DNA of 64,000 nt, from the NCBI GenBank assembly GCA_947044365.1, contig OX345637.1, positions 2,709,001 to 2,773,000 of the forward strand, given 5' to 3'. The notes under the pieces are model-generated. The model saw only the letters and a program-made list of their open reading frames with translations, did no database searches and was not told the DNA's origin. Made by a program: the position numbers and the translations under genes. Positions 12,757 through 25,187 of the stretch are shown piece after piece; the first letter of the stretch is position 1; every line of letters starts with the position of its first letter. Origin of the DNA: Petrosia ficiformis. Lineage: Eukaryota; Porifera; Demospongiae; Haplosclerida; Petrosiidae.

Positions 12757-12971
12757 TGTACTGATATGTAACTGTGTTGATTATGTTTATCTAATGTAAG
12801 GTGTTGATTATGTTTATCTAATGTAACTAGGAGTTCACCATGTGCTAAGACATGTGCTCTCTGTTCCAGAACATTCCTTTTGTATATATATATAAGCACT
12901 GTTGTGTTGTCACAGGCTGTTGGTTGTTGATTGTTAATTGATATACTCTTTACATGGTTCCAACTATTACA
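12757..12971 (+). repeat. 3' LTR (215 bp)
   Basis: Same ends as the 5' LTR. A direct duplication of about 26 bases (GTGTTGATTATGTTTATCTA and following) makes it longer than its partner. Because the LTRs are copied from one template at insertion, this duplication arose after insertion. Confidence 0.9.
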
Positions 12972-14043
12972 ATGATAACATGCATGGGCGGAGCATGTAT
13001 TAACTAACTTTTTTCACCTCTACAACTCTCCCGTTTTATGAAACTAGAGTTTCTAACTTACTTTGCTGGGAAGAAGAGTTGTTATGACTATATATGTAAA
13101 CTTTATGCTATGCTATGAGCAGGAAAATAGCAAGGGCAGTGCGTAAACGTTTTGTAGTCCAATGGGCAACGCCCACACCCTTACCTACAGTACAAGTCAA
13201 AATAAAGTTAATGTTTCGTTTTGTAGAACAACAATAGTAGTATGAAACTGATTGTACAGAGGATTTCAGTTGCACAGACACATTTATTCTGTTCGTAACC
13301 ACACTTTCTTTAAGTTAGTACATAATTTTATGTATATTATATGGAGGGTGTAAGGTTATGGAACGGAATAATTGTGTTCATATTTACTAGTATATAAACC
13401 ATTTCGTATACCATTTATACGATTGTTTCAATGAATATTTAATTACCATTTAAACTGAATTTTATTCAAGATTTGTATAGAGTATAGAACGTGCATAGCA
13501 CAAAACGTAACGTTAACTTTATTTTGACGTAGGCTGTACCTGTATAACTTCCACATTTTACGCAACACAGATTTCTACCTTACTTAATTAGACAAAGGAG
13601 CTTCAAGCAAAGTCGTAGATACCAAATACATGCTTCATTAGTTGGAGGAAAGCACCAAGATGAGTATTTGAAAGTGCAGTGGTCAGTGTCAACACCCACA
13701 TATAGTGTCTCTGTCTTTAATTGTATAGCTATGATTTTTGCACTGCTTACAACATATTTGGTGCACTGTGTTGTGTAGAAATTTGGTTATTTGTGTATCC
13801 TAAAGACACAAAAAAATTCTGGCTCACAGCAAAATTGCTAAATTTAATACCAGCCAAATGTGGATATCATGGAAATCACTAAATTAAGTACGTGCAAACA
13901 GTAGTCACCTTAAGATATGATTAATAATTATACTAGTGACTATTGTTTATAATATATTGTATAATTGTTGTACATGTATATTTATAATTGATCATGTTTT
14001 GTGAGTGATACATGTTATATGAACTGTTATTATATTTCTACAG

Positions 14044-17000
14044 AATTGGGAGATAATACACAAACCAGTAAGGAAATATCCAGTAGGGAGGTGTAGACAT
14101 GCAGCCACTGTAATTAGTTCTGTTCAAGAGATAATGATAACAATAGGAGGGGTGGGTAAAGGTTTGAAGACACTGAATGATTGTTGGGTGATGGATGTTA
14201 GGAACAACAAACACAAAAAGGTATTATGCATTTGTTATTATGATCACCTGATGATCATGTGACAAATATTAACAGATTTTTTTATACTACTAAATTGATG
14301 TATGATTTGTTTGTTTATTTGTTTTGTAATGTCAACACAATCTTGAGACTGTTGTATAAAGTGTGAGGAGTATACATATATCTACAATCATGTAACAAAT
14401 TTGTTTGTTGTTTAGCTAATTAGACACAATCCATCAAAATTTCCATATTATAAACAGGATATCACTAATATTTATATATCTGTGTATCTAAGTTAATAGT
14501 CTTAAAGCCTCTGTCAATATCCTGTGACATACATGTGATATTCACCTGATATAATGATTTAGAAATACTATAGACATGTGTTGTGATTTTCTTGTAATAA
14601 TGAAGTCATACATGTACATACATAACACTGTATTGTAATTCTACAGATACACTTACCAGATAATGTAACTAAGAGATATGCCCACTCCTTATCATCACTT
14701 ATGATGAGTCCAACAAATGTATTACTTGTTGTGTTTGGAGGAAAGAGAAGTATGCTTGGTAATATAATCAGTGACACACATGTTATTGAACTTGGTGAGT
14801 ATACACATTTCCACACATTCTCATTTGTATAATTATTATTTCATATTACTAGATATATACTGTGATGTGTATTAAATGAAAAATTCATGAAATTTGTGAA
14901 TTTTAATCATTCCTGAGTTTCTAATTTAATTAACATCCTGTATAAATATACTGTTCATTATATTATTTGATGATATACCGTAATTCGTGAAAATTTCGTA
15001 CTATAAAAATTTTCGTATAACAGTATGCGTACGAAATTTAAAAATTCAAAAATTAACGGGTATATGGAAATAAACGGTATTCGTAAATAATAACGTACGC
15101 ACGTACGAAAATATATACATACGAAAAATAAAAATTCGAAATATTTTAGAGACGAAATATTCCCAATTTACGGTATACTGTTTCAAGCTAGTGTTATATA
15201 AACATGTTATTATTGGTTACCTGAAGCGACATAGTATAAGTTATTTTTGATTAGTGTTTTATATAATATGTACTAACTTGTTTGATGTGATATTGCTAAT
15301 AAGTGTTACCTCTTTTAAATGTAGTACATGTCACATTCTTGTATTGTTAGTGTATTGTGAATACACATAATTATAATTATATACATGTGATAAATTAATC
15401 ACATGCTATAAGATACATGTATTACAATATTTATATCCTATTTGACATTATGATATTTAATACATGTAGTGTATACTAATGATGAGTGGTTAGTGGAACA
15501 TGTATGGGACATGACACAATTGACCACTAACAATGATGTCTACCAGAGAAGACTGAAGGAGATACAGAAAAATGGAGAAGTACTCGCCATGATAAAAAGA
15601 AGTGAACATATAGCTTTATCATCAGGAGAACAAGAGGAAGAGTTAATACGAGCGAGAGATGAAATTCGTATCCTAAAAATACAATTAGAAGAGTCGCGCC
15701 AAGAGACAACCCAAATAAGAAGACAAGCCAAGGAGACTCAACAAATTCTTCAGGATGTTATGGAGACTCACCAACAAGAAATGAGACGATCCACTACAAG
15801 ACTACAAGTCCAGTTACAAGAGACACAAGCCCAGTTACAAGAGACACAAGCCCAATTACAAGAGACACAAGTTCAAACACAAGTATGAATCTATAACTAG
15901 TAAAAATAGGGCGAAGAGAAACAACGGAATTGCTGAATTAGTTGAAATGCCTATATTACGCATTCTAAATGCCATAATGCATATGCAAACCACAGAATAC
16001 AATAATAATGTGATGCTTGAGTGAGAATCAAAACGTCCTGATATAATCCGAACTATGTCACTACACCTAACATACTTCTTATACCATATTAGCTTAAACA
16101 TTATTATAACCATTTCCGCCATTTCTGCCACTCCACTGTTTCCCTTCTAATAATAAATATCATCACAGTAGTATTAACATAGTGTTGATGTAATTATTTA
16201 GGTATTGTATTATATCATTTCATTACTTTCCAACAAGCACAGTAAAAGCCATTTGACATTTGAACTTAATAAAAGTGCCATAAGTCCCATTTCCACTATG
16301 TATACATACATAGACTAGTTTCAGAATTCAAATTTCTATTATAATTATAATTATAAGTACTGTGTTTCGTATATTCTAGCATATTTAATATGTATTTGCC
16401 TAAATCAGGTATATTTCAAATATCAAAAGGCACATTAATTAGTCTCATTTGTATTAATACAATTATTCTCTTATAGCAAATTAGTCAAGATAAACAAGAG
16501 CTTCAAACAAGAGTTCAGGAACAACAAGAGGAGATTCATCACCTTCGTACACAAGTCGAAACCCCTCATTGGGTAATTCAGAAGGAAGAAGTACAAATGA
16601 CACAAGAGATTCTTGGAACAGGAGGATGGGGTGAAGTGAAGGTTGGTATATTCAGAGATACCAAGGTAGCAGTAAAATGTCTTTATCAGGTGATTCTATC
16701 AGAATACAATCTTGGCCTCTTCTCTAGAGAAATGAATATCGCCTCTCTCATTCGTCATCCTAACCTCCTTCAATTTATAGGAGCCACTAGAGTTGGTAAC
16801 CCCATGATATTGACAGAACTCATGCCTACCAGTCTTCGTAAGAAACTGGAGAAAACCCCCCTAACACGACCTCAGATTCTAAATATTGGTCATGGTGTAG
16901 CATCTGCACTTAACTACCTTCACTTATGGAAACCCCATCCAATCCTTCATCGTGATGTTAGCAGTGCCAATGTCCTCCTAGAACGATCAGGAAGTGGACA

Positions 17001-17325
17001 ATGGAAGGGGAAACTGTCTGACTATGGATCTGCCAATCTTCTTCAAGATGTTCGTACTGTAGCTCCTGGTAGTCCTGCATATGCTGCTTCGGAAGCTCAA
17101 TCTCCAAATCTTCATTCTCCTAAAATGGACGTTTACAGTTTTGGAATCCTGTTTGCAGAAATGGTTACCCGTCGTCTACCATCTGCTATTGTATTTGAGA
17201 GAAGAGAACAAATTCGAAGTATCCAGTGGCTTTCCATCAAATCACTCGTAGAGCGTTGTACCACTCAAGAACCCCAAACCCGTCCTACGATCGAACAAGT
17301 GCTACAAAACATTAATACATTGTAA
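14044..17325 (+). pseudogene. Partial kelch-coiled-coil-kinase gene copy (exons 5-8 only)
   Basis: Exons 14044-14220 and 14647-14794 (kelch blades), 15470-15882 (coiled coil) and 16477-17325 (end of coil plus protein kinase, stop TAA 17323-17325) match exons 5-8 of the gene at 53462-60765, with intact GT/AG splice sites and phases. Exons 1-4, which hold the start codon and the first kelch blades, are absent; the duplication begins inside intron 4. The kinase differs from the complete copy at about ten of 242 residues. One change turns the APE motif of the activation segment into ASE (TCG at 17089-17091), a position that anchors the kinase C-lobe. The reading frame itself is open, so a truncated or chimeric transcript remains possible. 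Two mobile elements have entered this copy only. Confidence 0.7.
14978..15173. mobile_element. CCGTAA...TTACGG MITE, 196 bp, in an intron of the partial copy
   Basis: Flanked by TA on both sides (14976-14977, 15174-15175). The ends CCGTAATTCGTGAAAATTTC and GAAATATTCCCAATTTACGG are imperfect inverted repeats. The paralogous intron near 58630 has a single TA and no insert, giving a clean empty site. Confidence 0.85.
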
Positions 17326-17649
17326 AACTTCATTGTTGTTTTTTTTTAATTATTTTATACAGTAATGTAGACCACTTATACAGAGTAGTGTTTTTCAGCT
17401 ATATAGCTTTTGTAGCAATAGTTATTTTTGTATTAACAATTTTCATTTTGCTGATATTATTTATACTTTTTCTTTAGTCAATGGTGTGTTATACAACTTG
17501 AGAAACTGTTCTGTTTTTGCCTTTTCTAATTGTATTCTAACTGAATATAAGTGTAACCTGTACCTCTATACAACTGGCTCCTATCAGTTACCAGTGGATA
17601 AAAATTAAAGCAGACTGTGTCATAATGGTTTTTTTTATGCATATGATTT

Positions 17650-18770
17650 AGTTGTGCATGGAGCTCGCTTCTCTCTGAAAGGGTGGAGCTGGAACTCAGC
17701 AGAAAATCACATTCCCGTCCCACACATGAGAACTGAGTATGCAAGTTGCATATATACTGGGCTGATTATATACTTCATGTATCAGATGAATTCTGATAAT
17801 ACACAGGTATACTGTTTGTCTATCTATCTGTATACCTTAGATTCTGAAGTTGGTTTATTAATTTTCAAATATTTTCCATTGAGCTTGATAATAAAATTTC
17901 CTGTTTCCCAACAAAATAGATATCATAAATACATGTGTAATCCTTGTTATATAATATTACGATAACTGTATATCCATTTCAAGCCATGGTATAAACATGT
18001 AGATTAAGATATAGTATATTCTTTGATCTGTACTAATATTGAATCTATTAAGAGGGAATAAGAGAATAATCATGTGACTCATTATATACATGTACATATA
18101 TGTTAGTGACAGAAGTATTTATGTAAAATTATTACAATATGTATTTTATCAGAATATTTGATGTAAACACACATACATTATGTTTCGTATTTTGTTTATG
18201 GTCCAGAGGACCATCCTTATGATTACTTTCCACAGGGTTGATATAATTATGTGTATAATTATGTTTATGTCACTTAAGTGATCATGCGTTGTTAGCAAAG
18301 TTGTGTTGTTCCGGGGGCTTTGTCAAGTAATAGGTGCGACAAATGTGAAAGAATGCATGCTCAATCTATAGCCAGAAGATTTAGGAAGAATGTAAAACTA
18401 CAGTTAATACTAATAGCTGTTCTATATAGCAGAGAAACAGTATAAATACAATCCAAGAACTTTAACAAATATGTATAATAATTAGGTGAGTTTCAGACAT
18501 GAGGAAGTCATATTTACAACCTTGAAGGAGTACTTCACTTTCTGTGCACTTAGATTTAACTTACACTTACTGTTTAGGTCCCAGCTTTCAAGTACACATG
18601 TACAGGGAAGATGACATCGTCTCTCAAGCTGGTTTTATGTGATAACCTGTGATAAACACAACACTGAGGTGTATGATAAATGATATTCTGACGTTTTGTA
18701 TATGAAGCCAAATATTAGTTGAGTTTAACCTTTTTGTACTATTAATTCTAGTATCTTAGACAGGGTTGGG
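17650..18770. other. No gene; old repeat shared with 31.4-32.1 kb
   Basis: No convincing frame. Phrases such as ATAACTGTATATCCATT, ATTCTTTGATCTGTAC and AGGTGTATGATAAATGATAT have close counterparts at 31443-32070, indicating an old dispersed repeat. The second copy holds a pogo-like MITE absent here. Confidence 0.5.
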
Positions 18771-18779
18771 GCTGACAAC

Positions 18780-20215
18780 ATCATGTAATAAGTAGTGTAC
18801 TATTACTAATAGTACACTACATATTACATGATCTTACGACTAACTAAGCATATTATACTAACAACAGTATAGACAAGAGGTATTCTAATAGTCTATTAGA
18901 ATACCTTTGTCTATATAGAATCATGAAATCTATAGAGTACTAGGATTATACCCCTTGTATATACTGTCATTATTATAATATGCTTAGTTATTAGTAGAAT
19001 CTTGTGTACTAGGAGTATAATCCTTCTCTATAGTGTTATTAGTATAATATGCTTAGTTAGTGGTACAATCATAAAATATATAGTATAGCAGGAGTATGCC
19101 CCTTGACTATATTGTCATTAACATAATATACTTAGTTAGTGGCGGAATCATGTAATACACTGTATTATATACTAGGGGTATATCTCTTGCTATGCTGGCA
19201 TTAGTATAGTTTGCTTAATGTACTAGGAGTATACCCCTTGTCTATACTGTGATTAGTATCATAGGTTATTTAGTGGTACAATCATAAAATATATAGTATA
19301 GCAGGAGTATGCCCCTTGACTATATTGTCATTAACATAATATACTTAGATAGTGGCGGAATCATGTAATACACTGTATTATATACTAGAGGTATACCTCT
19401 TGCTATGCTGGCTTTAGTATAGTTTGCTTAATGTACTAGGAGTATACCCCTTGTCTATACTGTGATTAGTATCATAGGTTATTTAGTGGTACAATCATAT
19501 AATATATAATATACCAGGAGTATACCCCTTGTCTATATTGTCATTACTGTAAAATGCTTAGTTAGTGGCAGAACCATGTACTATACTGTATAATAATCCA
19601 GGAGTATACCTCCTGCTTATACTTTCCTTAGTATAATTTCTTTACTGTACTAGGAGTAGATCCTTTGTCTATACTGTTGTTAGTATAATAATTATGCTTA
19701 ATTTGTGTTAAAATCATGTAATATATAGTTTACTTTGAGCATACTCTTTCTTTATACTGTCATTACTATAATATGCTTAGTTATCAGTAGAATCATGTCT
19801 ACCAGGAGTATACGCCTTATCTATACTTGTTATTAATTTAGTATAATATGTTTAATGAGTGTTAAATCATGTAATATATAGTGTACTAGGAGTATACCCC
19901 TTGTCTACAATTTCATTAGTACAATATGCTTACATATTACTGGAATCATGTGTACCAGGAGTATACCCCTTGCCTTTACTGTCATTAGTATGATATGCTT
20001 AGTTATTAGTAGAATCATGTACCAGGAGTATACCTCTTGTCTATACTGTATTAATATAATATGTTTAGTTAGTGTTAAAATCATGTATTATATGGTGTAC
20101 TAGCAGTAAAACCCTTGTCTATACTGTCAATAGTATAATATGCGTAATTAGTGGTAGAATTATGTTTACCAAGAGTATACCCCTGTCTATACTGTCATTA
20201 GTATAATATGCTACC
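18780..20215. repeat. Minisatellite of about 78-bp units with higher-order structure
   Basis: Variants of TAGTATAATATGCTTAGTTA, GTACTAGGAGTATACCCC and TTGTCTATACTGTCATTAGT recur throughout. Around 19062-19260 and 19268-19460 a longer block of roughly 205 bases is itself repeated, so part of the array has a higher-order period. Units are diverged. No coding potential. Confidence 0.85.
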
Positions 20216-20329
20216 TACTATACTGACAGTGTATGTATGTAAGGTAGTGTGTTTCATAAAGAGGAGGATGAACCTGGAATCCTCCATCCTCTTATTATGT
20301 GTAACTAATATTATTCATTAAATAATGTG
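20216..20329. repeat. Short hairpin next to the minisatellite
   Basis: AAGAGGAGGATGAACC... pairs with ...GGAATCCTCCATCCTCTT around 20259-20294, an imperfect stem of about 16 bp. It lies between the minisatellite and the repeat unit beginning near 20330. Role unknown. Confidence 0.5.
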
Positions 20330-21830
20330 TCAAATACCACTGGAGGTAATCACACAACATTTAGATTTCCCAAATTTCCTATTGAGGATGGTAAATTTAT
20401 AGTTACATGTCTATATTTCCCCTCCTATCTGTTGAGATACAAACTGAAACTGAGTAGATATTATTGAGTGTGCACTATTTCATATGAAACTATTGTATAT
20501 AGTATATGTATAGAATATATCCATCACACTAGGGATATACGACCTGTTATATCCCATGGGAAAGAGCAGTGCTTGAGTGAAGCTGACGGCATGGCCCAAA
20601 GGAAATTTGAGGCTTCTTGAAAGCATTGCTCATTCCTGATGAACATAACACGTCTTATATCACTGATTGGATTTCTCAATTATAATTATGTTCCTCTTTA
20701 ATTAGTGTTTGAAATTTCACTCATTCATAATCAGTATGATAAGGAATAGTAAATGACTGTAGTATAATAAATTACACGATTTATCACACTAAATAACTAT
20801 ATAGAAACTGAATTCTAACTCTCTCTCTCTCTCTAATGAACAGTGCAGTATCAGCAAGTAAAGCTTGTTGCTTAAGTGTGTCTGATTGTATGTTCTGTTG
20901 CCGGATGACCACATCATTTCTCTGAACCATATAATATCTTTTGACCTGTGTAATATCATGAGTCACAGTGCAATAATTTATGTGATAGAAATTACAGCTA
21001 AATAATAGTAATAGTAATAATACAAACCTAAATAGACACATTCTGATGTGAATTTCTTCACCAAACTGAATGAAGTTTGTTTGCACTGATATTATCAATA
21101 TTACAAGTGGACAAGAGTGAAATTTTCATCTCGGAATTTGTATGTAAGCACATTGTGCATATAATTATATGTATATATAATATATACATATTAATGAGTG
21201 TATAATAAATACTATAGTACATGTATTATACAGTGATCTAAGGTTTGAAAAGTGACACTTCCCACAAAATAAATTTGGCAAAATGTTTATATCTATAATT
21301 AGTAGGTTGTCATTCTACTATATATTTAGCATGGGAGGTTAATGGAAGTTGAGTCTAATATATAGCTCTTCCTGGATACCCATTAACTGTACAAAGTGGT
21401 TGAATTATGACCAATGGAAGCTTAATTTATATCAAAATTATTTTGTGGGAAAATGTCACTTTTGAAAGATGAGGTCACATAATTACACATATATATATAT
21501 TAGTATGTATGTATGTAATATGTAGTATGATTATAATTATGTAAGTATAGTTTATGTATACATAATTTATATAATATATGTAATGTGTGTTTATGAATGT
21601 ATCATATTTCCTTCGTTTGAATAAATGTAGCCTCGAATAAATTCTTTTAGTAAACGCCATGGCTATGCCCTCTGGTTTACTATTCTTTCTATGTACATAC
21701 TATATACAATTATACATGTACATGTATTGCTTTTTGTATGTATATAATTATGCATGTACCACATTCATATAGTTATTATATGTGAGTACTTTATGTATCA
21801 ATTCATTCTCTTTTAATACTCACTGATCGC
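20330..21830 (+). repeat. Inverted-pair repeat B, left copy
   Basis: Matches the reverse complement of about 39770-41200. Shared landmarks are CACACAACATTTAGATTTCC, TATCCCATGGGAAAGAGCAG, GAAAAGTGACACTTCC and TAGCTCTTCCTGGAT. The unit contains remnants of a secreted or receptor protein gene: 20335-20420 reads a fragment like NHTTFRFPKFPIEDGKF, and on the minus strand near 21060-21130 a decayed signal-peptide exon. No intact gene. Confidence 0.65.
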
Positions 21831-22079
21831 AATTTTGTTGATAAACTAGTAAAGTATGTTATTCAAGAATTCAAGTTATTTGTCTTTCTATACATCTCTA
21901 ATAGGTATAATTTAAAGAGAAGAGATTGAGTCGTAATATGTGATCATCCATACATAAAGGATCCATATATCACAAGGTAATTATGAACAAACAAATATTA
22001 TAGTTAGCCTTAAATAATCATTAGTAAGGTATGCTTCTTGTAACCTAGAACCTTTAACTAGGGTATATATGGTACTGTA

Positions 22080-24195
22080 TTCATATTCCCGGATCCGACA
22101 TAAGGATCAATCATCGCATATTGCAGCTCGTCCCAGCCAGTAGTCAATGTTGCGTCACTCGCATTTCTCTTCACTGATCTCTTACTCTTCACAGTGCTGC
22201 AGAATAATTAAATGGAATATTAACAATGAAATGATATTGGTTTCTAAGTTGAAGAAACATTAATTTGCTGCTTTGTTATACATGATTCTACCCTGATTTA
22301 AAGGTTCATTATTCAAAGTATTTATCATCAAGCTGTGCAAGGGATTAGCACATTACACATTAGTATCTATAGTGATCAGATCTAAGGATCTTTATTTATT
22401 TGTAAGCTAAATTTGATGTGAAGCTAAACAGATTTTTGCTTGTTTCTATGTTCCATTCATCCCTAACTAGATTTCCTTTTCAATGTGCATTATACTGAAT
22501 ATCTCCATGTAGTTGCATGTGTCTCCAAGCCCTGTTGTCCACTGTACAATGGACTGGTAACAGTGCTTAATAACGAGAGAAAGTAATGATTTTTGGTAGT
22601 TTCTATGTTGCAATCATCCCTACATTGATTACCTTTTAAAAGTGGATTAAAGTGAATTATTACGTACATGTATCTAATCTCTATTGTCCAATGTATAATA
22701 AGCTGGTAACAGTATTTAATAATGACAGAAAGTAAGGATGTTTGGTAGTTTAGTAATGAAGCTAAGGATCCTTACTAATTTCTATGATCCAATCATCCAT
22801 ACTTTGATTTTCGTTTAATGGTGCATTATACTGAATAATTACTAATATGCTTCCAAGCCCTATTGTCCACTGTATCTTTGACTGGTGACAGTATTTAGAA
22901 GGTAAGGATCTTTGGTGATTATGCTAAAGATCTTTTCTAGTTTCTATATTCCAATCATCCTTAATGTGTATTTGGTATATGATACTCAATAATTACATTT
23001 AATTACATGTGTTTTCAACTCCTTTTTTTCACCATATCATAGACGAATGATATAGCATTAAGAGTTTAAGATCATCATTTGTGTCATATAATCTTTTTGT
23101 CTTTAACCCGATGCTCTTATGGTGTATTATACTTAATAATGACATAACTGAACGTAATGATCTTTGTTGTTTTGTTTAGTTGCGAACATTCTTTCTGGCA
23201 CAAAAATATCTTCAAACACAGATGTAATTAATAGGATATATATAACATTCGAACACCAGACGATTCCAGAAATGTAATTGGAATACATTTATGATGTGTG
23301 CATATAGACATGCACCATTTATATAATGATACTATTTAAATGAATCTACCCATTATATATAAGTGTGTGAACACTACTGAATCATTTGTTCATCCATCTT
23401 TCCATCTGTTTTCTCATTTGGACATTTATACATTTCATGTTAATTACATCCATTTTTGAAGATCTTTTTGTGCCAGAAAGAATGTTCGCAAGTGTAGTAA
23501 TCCACATGTTTCAGTTACTTGTTGGGCTATCATACCATTTCATGATGAATAAAGCTTATTTGCTTTTAATAGTCCATCACAAAATGACATAAGAATCCAT
23601 CAAATTAACTGATTTTCCAAGAAAGAGCAACTCATTCGAACACTGGACGATTCCAGAAAATTTAATTGTAGACAACATTTAACCAACAAAATGAAAAATG
23701 TGCAATCCAGATAGATGTTGTCAGGTTAGAAAGACGAAAGGTAACAGAGAACATAGATATGAATTTAACATAGAAACTAGCAAAGGCAATTATCTGTGGT
23801 TTAGAAACTATGAAACATCTTTGCAGAGAACAACAGCAATTAAAGACACAGACAATCAAATGAATTTACACGAACATGAAATTAGGGATAATTGGAAAAT
23901 AGAAACTAAAGTAAACAACAAAGATCCTTACATTCAATCATGTCATTATTAAGTATAATGCACCTAACAGCATCGGGTTAAGGACAGAAAGATTATAAGA
24001 CACCAATGATGATCCTTAAACTCTTAATACTATATCTTTAGTCTATGATATGGTCGAAAAAAGGAGTTGAAAACACATGCAATTAAATGTAATTATTGAG
24101 TATTATATACCAAATTCACATTAGGGATGATTGGAATTTAAACCTAGAAAAGATCCTTATCTTATTTACCAAAGATCCTTACCTTCGAAGCTAGC
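22080..24195 (+). mobile_element. Non-autonomous derivative of the Mutator-like element
   Basis: The left end (22084-23190) matches the 5510-6520 end of the Mutator-like element, and 22890-23190 pairs as an inverted repeat with 23915-24195. Subrepeats of about 170-180 bp occur in the left arm. Near 23497-23590 the plus strand carries a fragment homologous to the transposase C-terminus at 6640-6720 (YHFMMNKAYLLLIVHHK here), confirming kinship. The central segment also has the inverted pair CGAACATTCTTTCTGGCACA (23186) and its complement (23471). No complete transposase. Confidence 0.7.
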
Positions 24196-24249
24196 TAAAG
24201 AACCAACTTTTACGGTTGTCATTGTAACTGTAATTGAAAAGTCAGGTAG

Positions 24250-24910
24250 TATGAAAATAAATTAATAACCAAGTTATTAGCAATAGCAATATACATGTAT
24301 TGTATTGTAGTAAATGTATTTAACTAATATTTCATATCAGAATCGGTTGTGTTTGAAACTTTGAATCGCTTACTCCAAAAGTTATTAAACTAGTAGTATA
24401 TTGATACCATTCAGCATGTGATAAACTTACATCTCCCATTGTAGTAAGTGTACTAGTAAAAGTATCAGTACTCTATAGAAAGAATGGTGAGTTATTGGAC
24501 TCTGTAAGTGTGGTTGAATTAATATTATTTCCATTCGATATAATAACTGTTAATATTGTCACTAGACTGTCTAGTACAAGATACAGTGACATCACAAGTA
24601 ATAGTATATTCTGTAGCACTACAAATTAAAGGAACAGTTGAAGGAGTTTGAGTCACCATAACACCTTAAATATCTATGATATAGAGACATTCATACAGAC
24701 AGACATACAGATATACAGTGTGATTGAAATCTAAAACTGAACCTACTGCATATATAATTAGTTTGTATATGTGTGTGAAAGGTATTTTTATCTTCAAGTA
24801 CTGAACAGCAGTAGATCTACACATGTACAGTCCAGCATCATCTACATCTACACTAGATATAATTAATATACCATCAGTCCCTCAAGATATTACTGGATTT
24901 TCAGGTCCTG
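24250..24910 (-). pseudogene. Ig-like receptor gene fragments
   Basis: On the minus strand, 24910-24780 reads an Ig-domain end with SSVDVDDAGLYMCRS preceded by an in-frame TGA. Around 24640-24550 a segment reads YTITCDVTVSCT, and 24465-24400 reads GDVSLSHAEWYQYTT, where the second Ig cysteine appears as Y. A related piece, ADISLSHAEQYQCTV, lies at about 25980-25930. These are remnants of tandem Ig-like domains of a cell-surface protein, broken by stops. The parent gene is not in the window. Confidence 0.45.
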
Positions 24911-25187
24911 TCTACTCATAAACATAACTAACCCTTATGTCAGTAAACAAGATATATAGAGACAAAAGTATTCCAATGATGTCCAGCATTCAGTAATCAT
25001 GCATCAGCCTTATAATGGTTATTATTTTGATTATCTACTCTGTTTACCTTTTAAAGAACCTTGTAGAACTTTAGAAATATATTTCAGGTAGAATAGCTAA
25101 CTATTAGTTCCACTTTCTACACAGCTTTCTTTCTGCTGTGACACAAACATGAGTATAATTATATATATATAAATTATATATATATAT

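Larger units (their letters stand above)
8685..12971 (+). mobile_element. Ty3/gypsy LTR retrotransposon with target-site duplication
   Basis: Both LTRs begin TGTACTGATATG and end CCAACTATTACA. The 5-bp target duplication ATGAT flanks the element at 8680-8684 and 12972-12976. A primer-binding-site-like TGGTGTCAGAGG follows the 5' LTR directly, and a purine tract GGAAAGGGAGA precedes the 3' LTR. The unoccupied site is preserved in the paralogous MITE near 56716. The LTRs are close but not identical, and the coding region has stops, so the insertion is not very recent. Confidence 0.95.
8582..13919. mobile_element. TTAA-flanked MITE (copy 1), split by a gypsy insertion
   Basis: The ends read GGGGACTGTTGTTTATG at 8582 and CAAACAGTAGTCACC up to 13919, each flanked by TTAA (8578-8581 and 13920-13923). 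Its counterpart at 56608-57599 is uninterrupted. The body of this copy is 8582-8684 plus 12972-13919. TTAA targets are typical of piggyBac and Kolobok families; no transposase frame is inside, so it is non-autonomous. Confidence 0.7.
8582..17640 (+). repeat. Segmental duplication, partial copy (partner 56608-61080)
   Basis: Exons, introns and 3' flank of this block match 56608-61080 from the left end of the TTAA MITE to about 300 bases beyond the kinase stop. Differences are point changes, small indels, the 4.3-kb gypsy insertion at 8685-12971 and a 196-bp MITE at 14978-15173. Left of TTAA at 8578 the two loci are unrelated. Confidence 0.85.

Noticed and set aside
15527..15731. Minus-strand frames opposite the coiled-coil exon (also 58992-59196)
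   Set aside because: They mirror the conserved coding strand in both gene copies and have no own signature.
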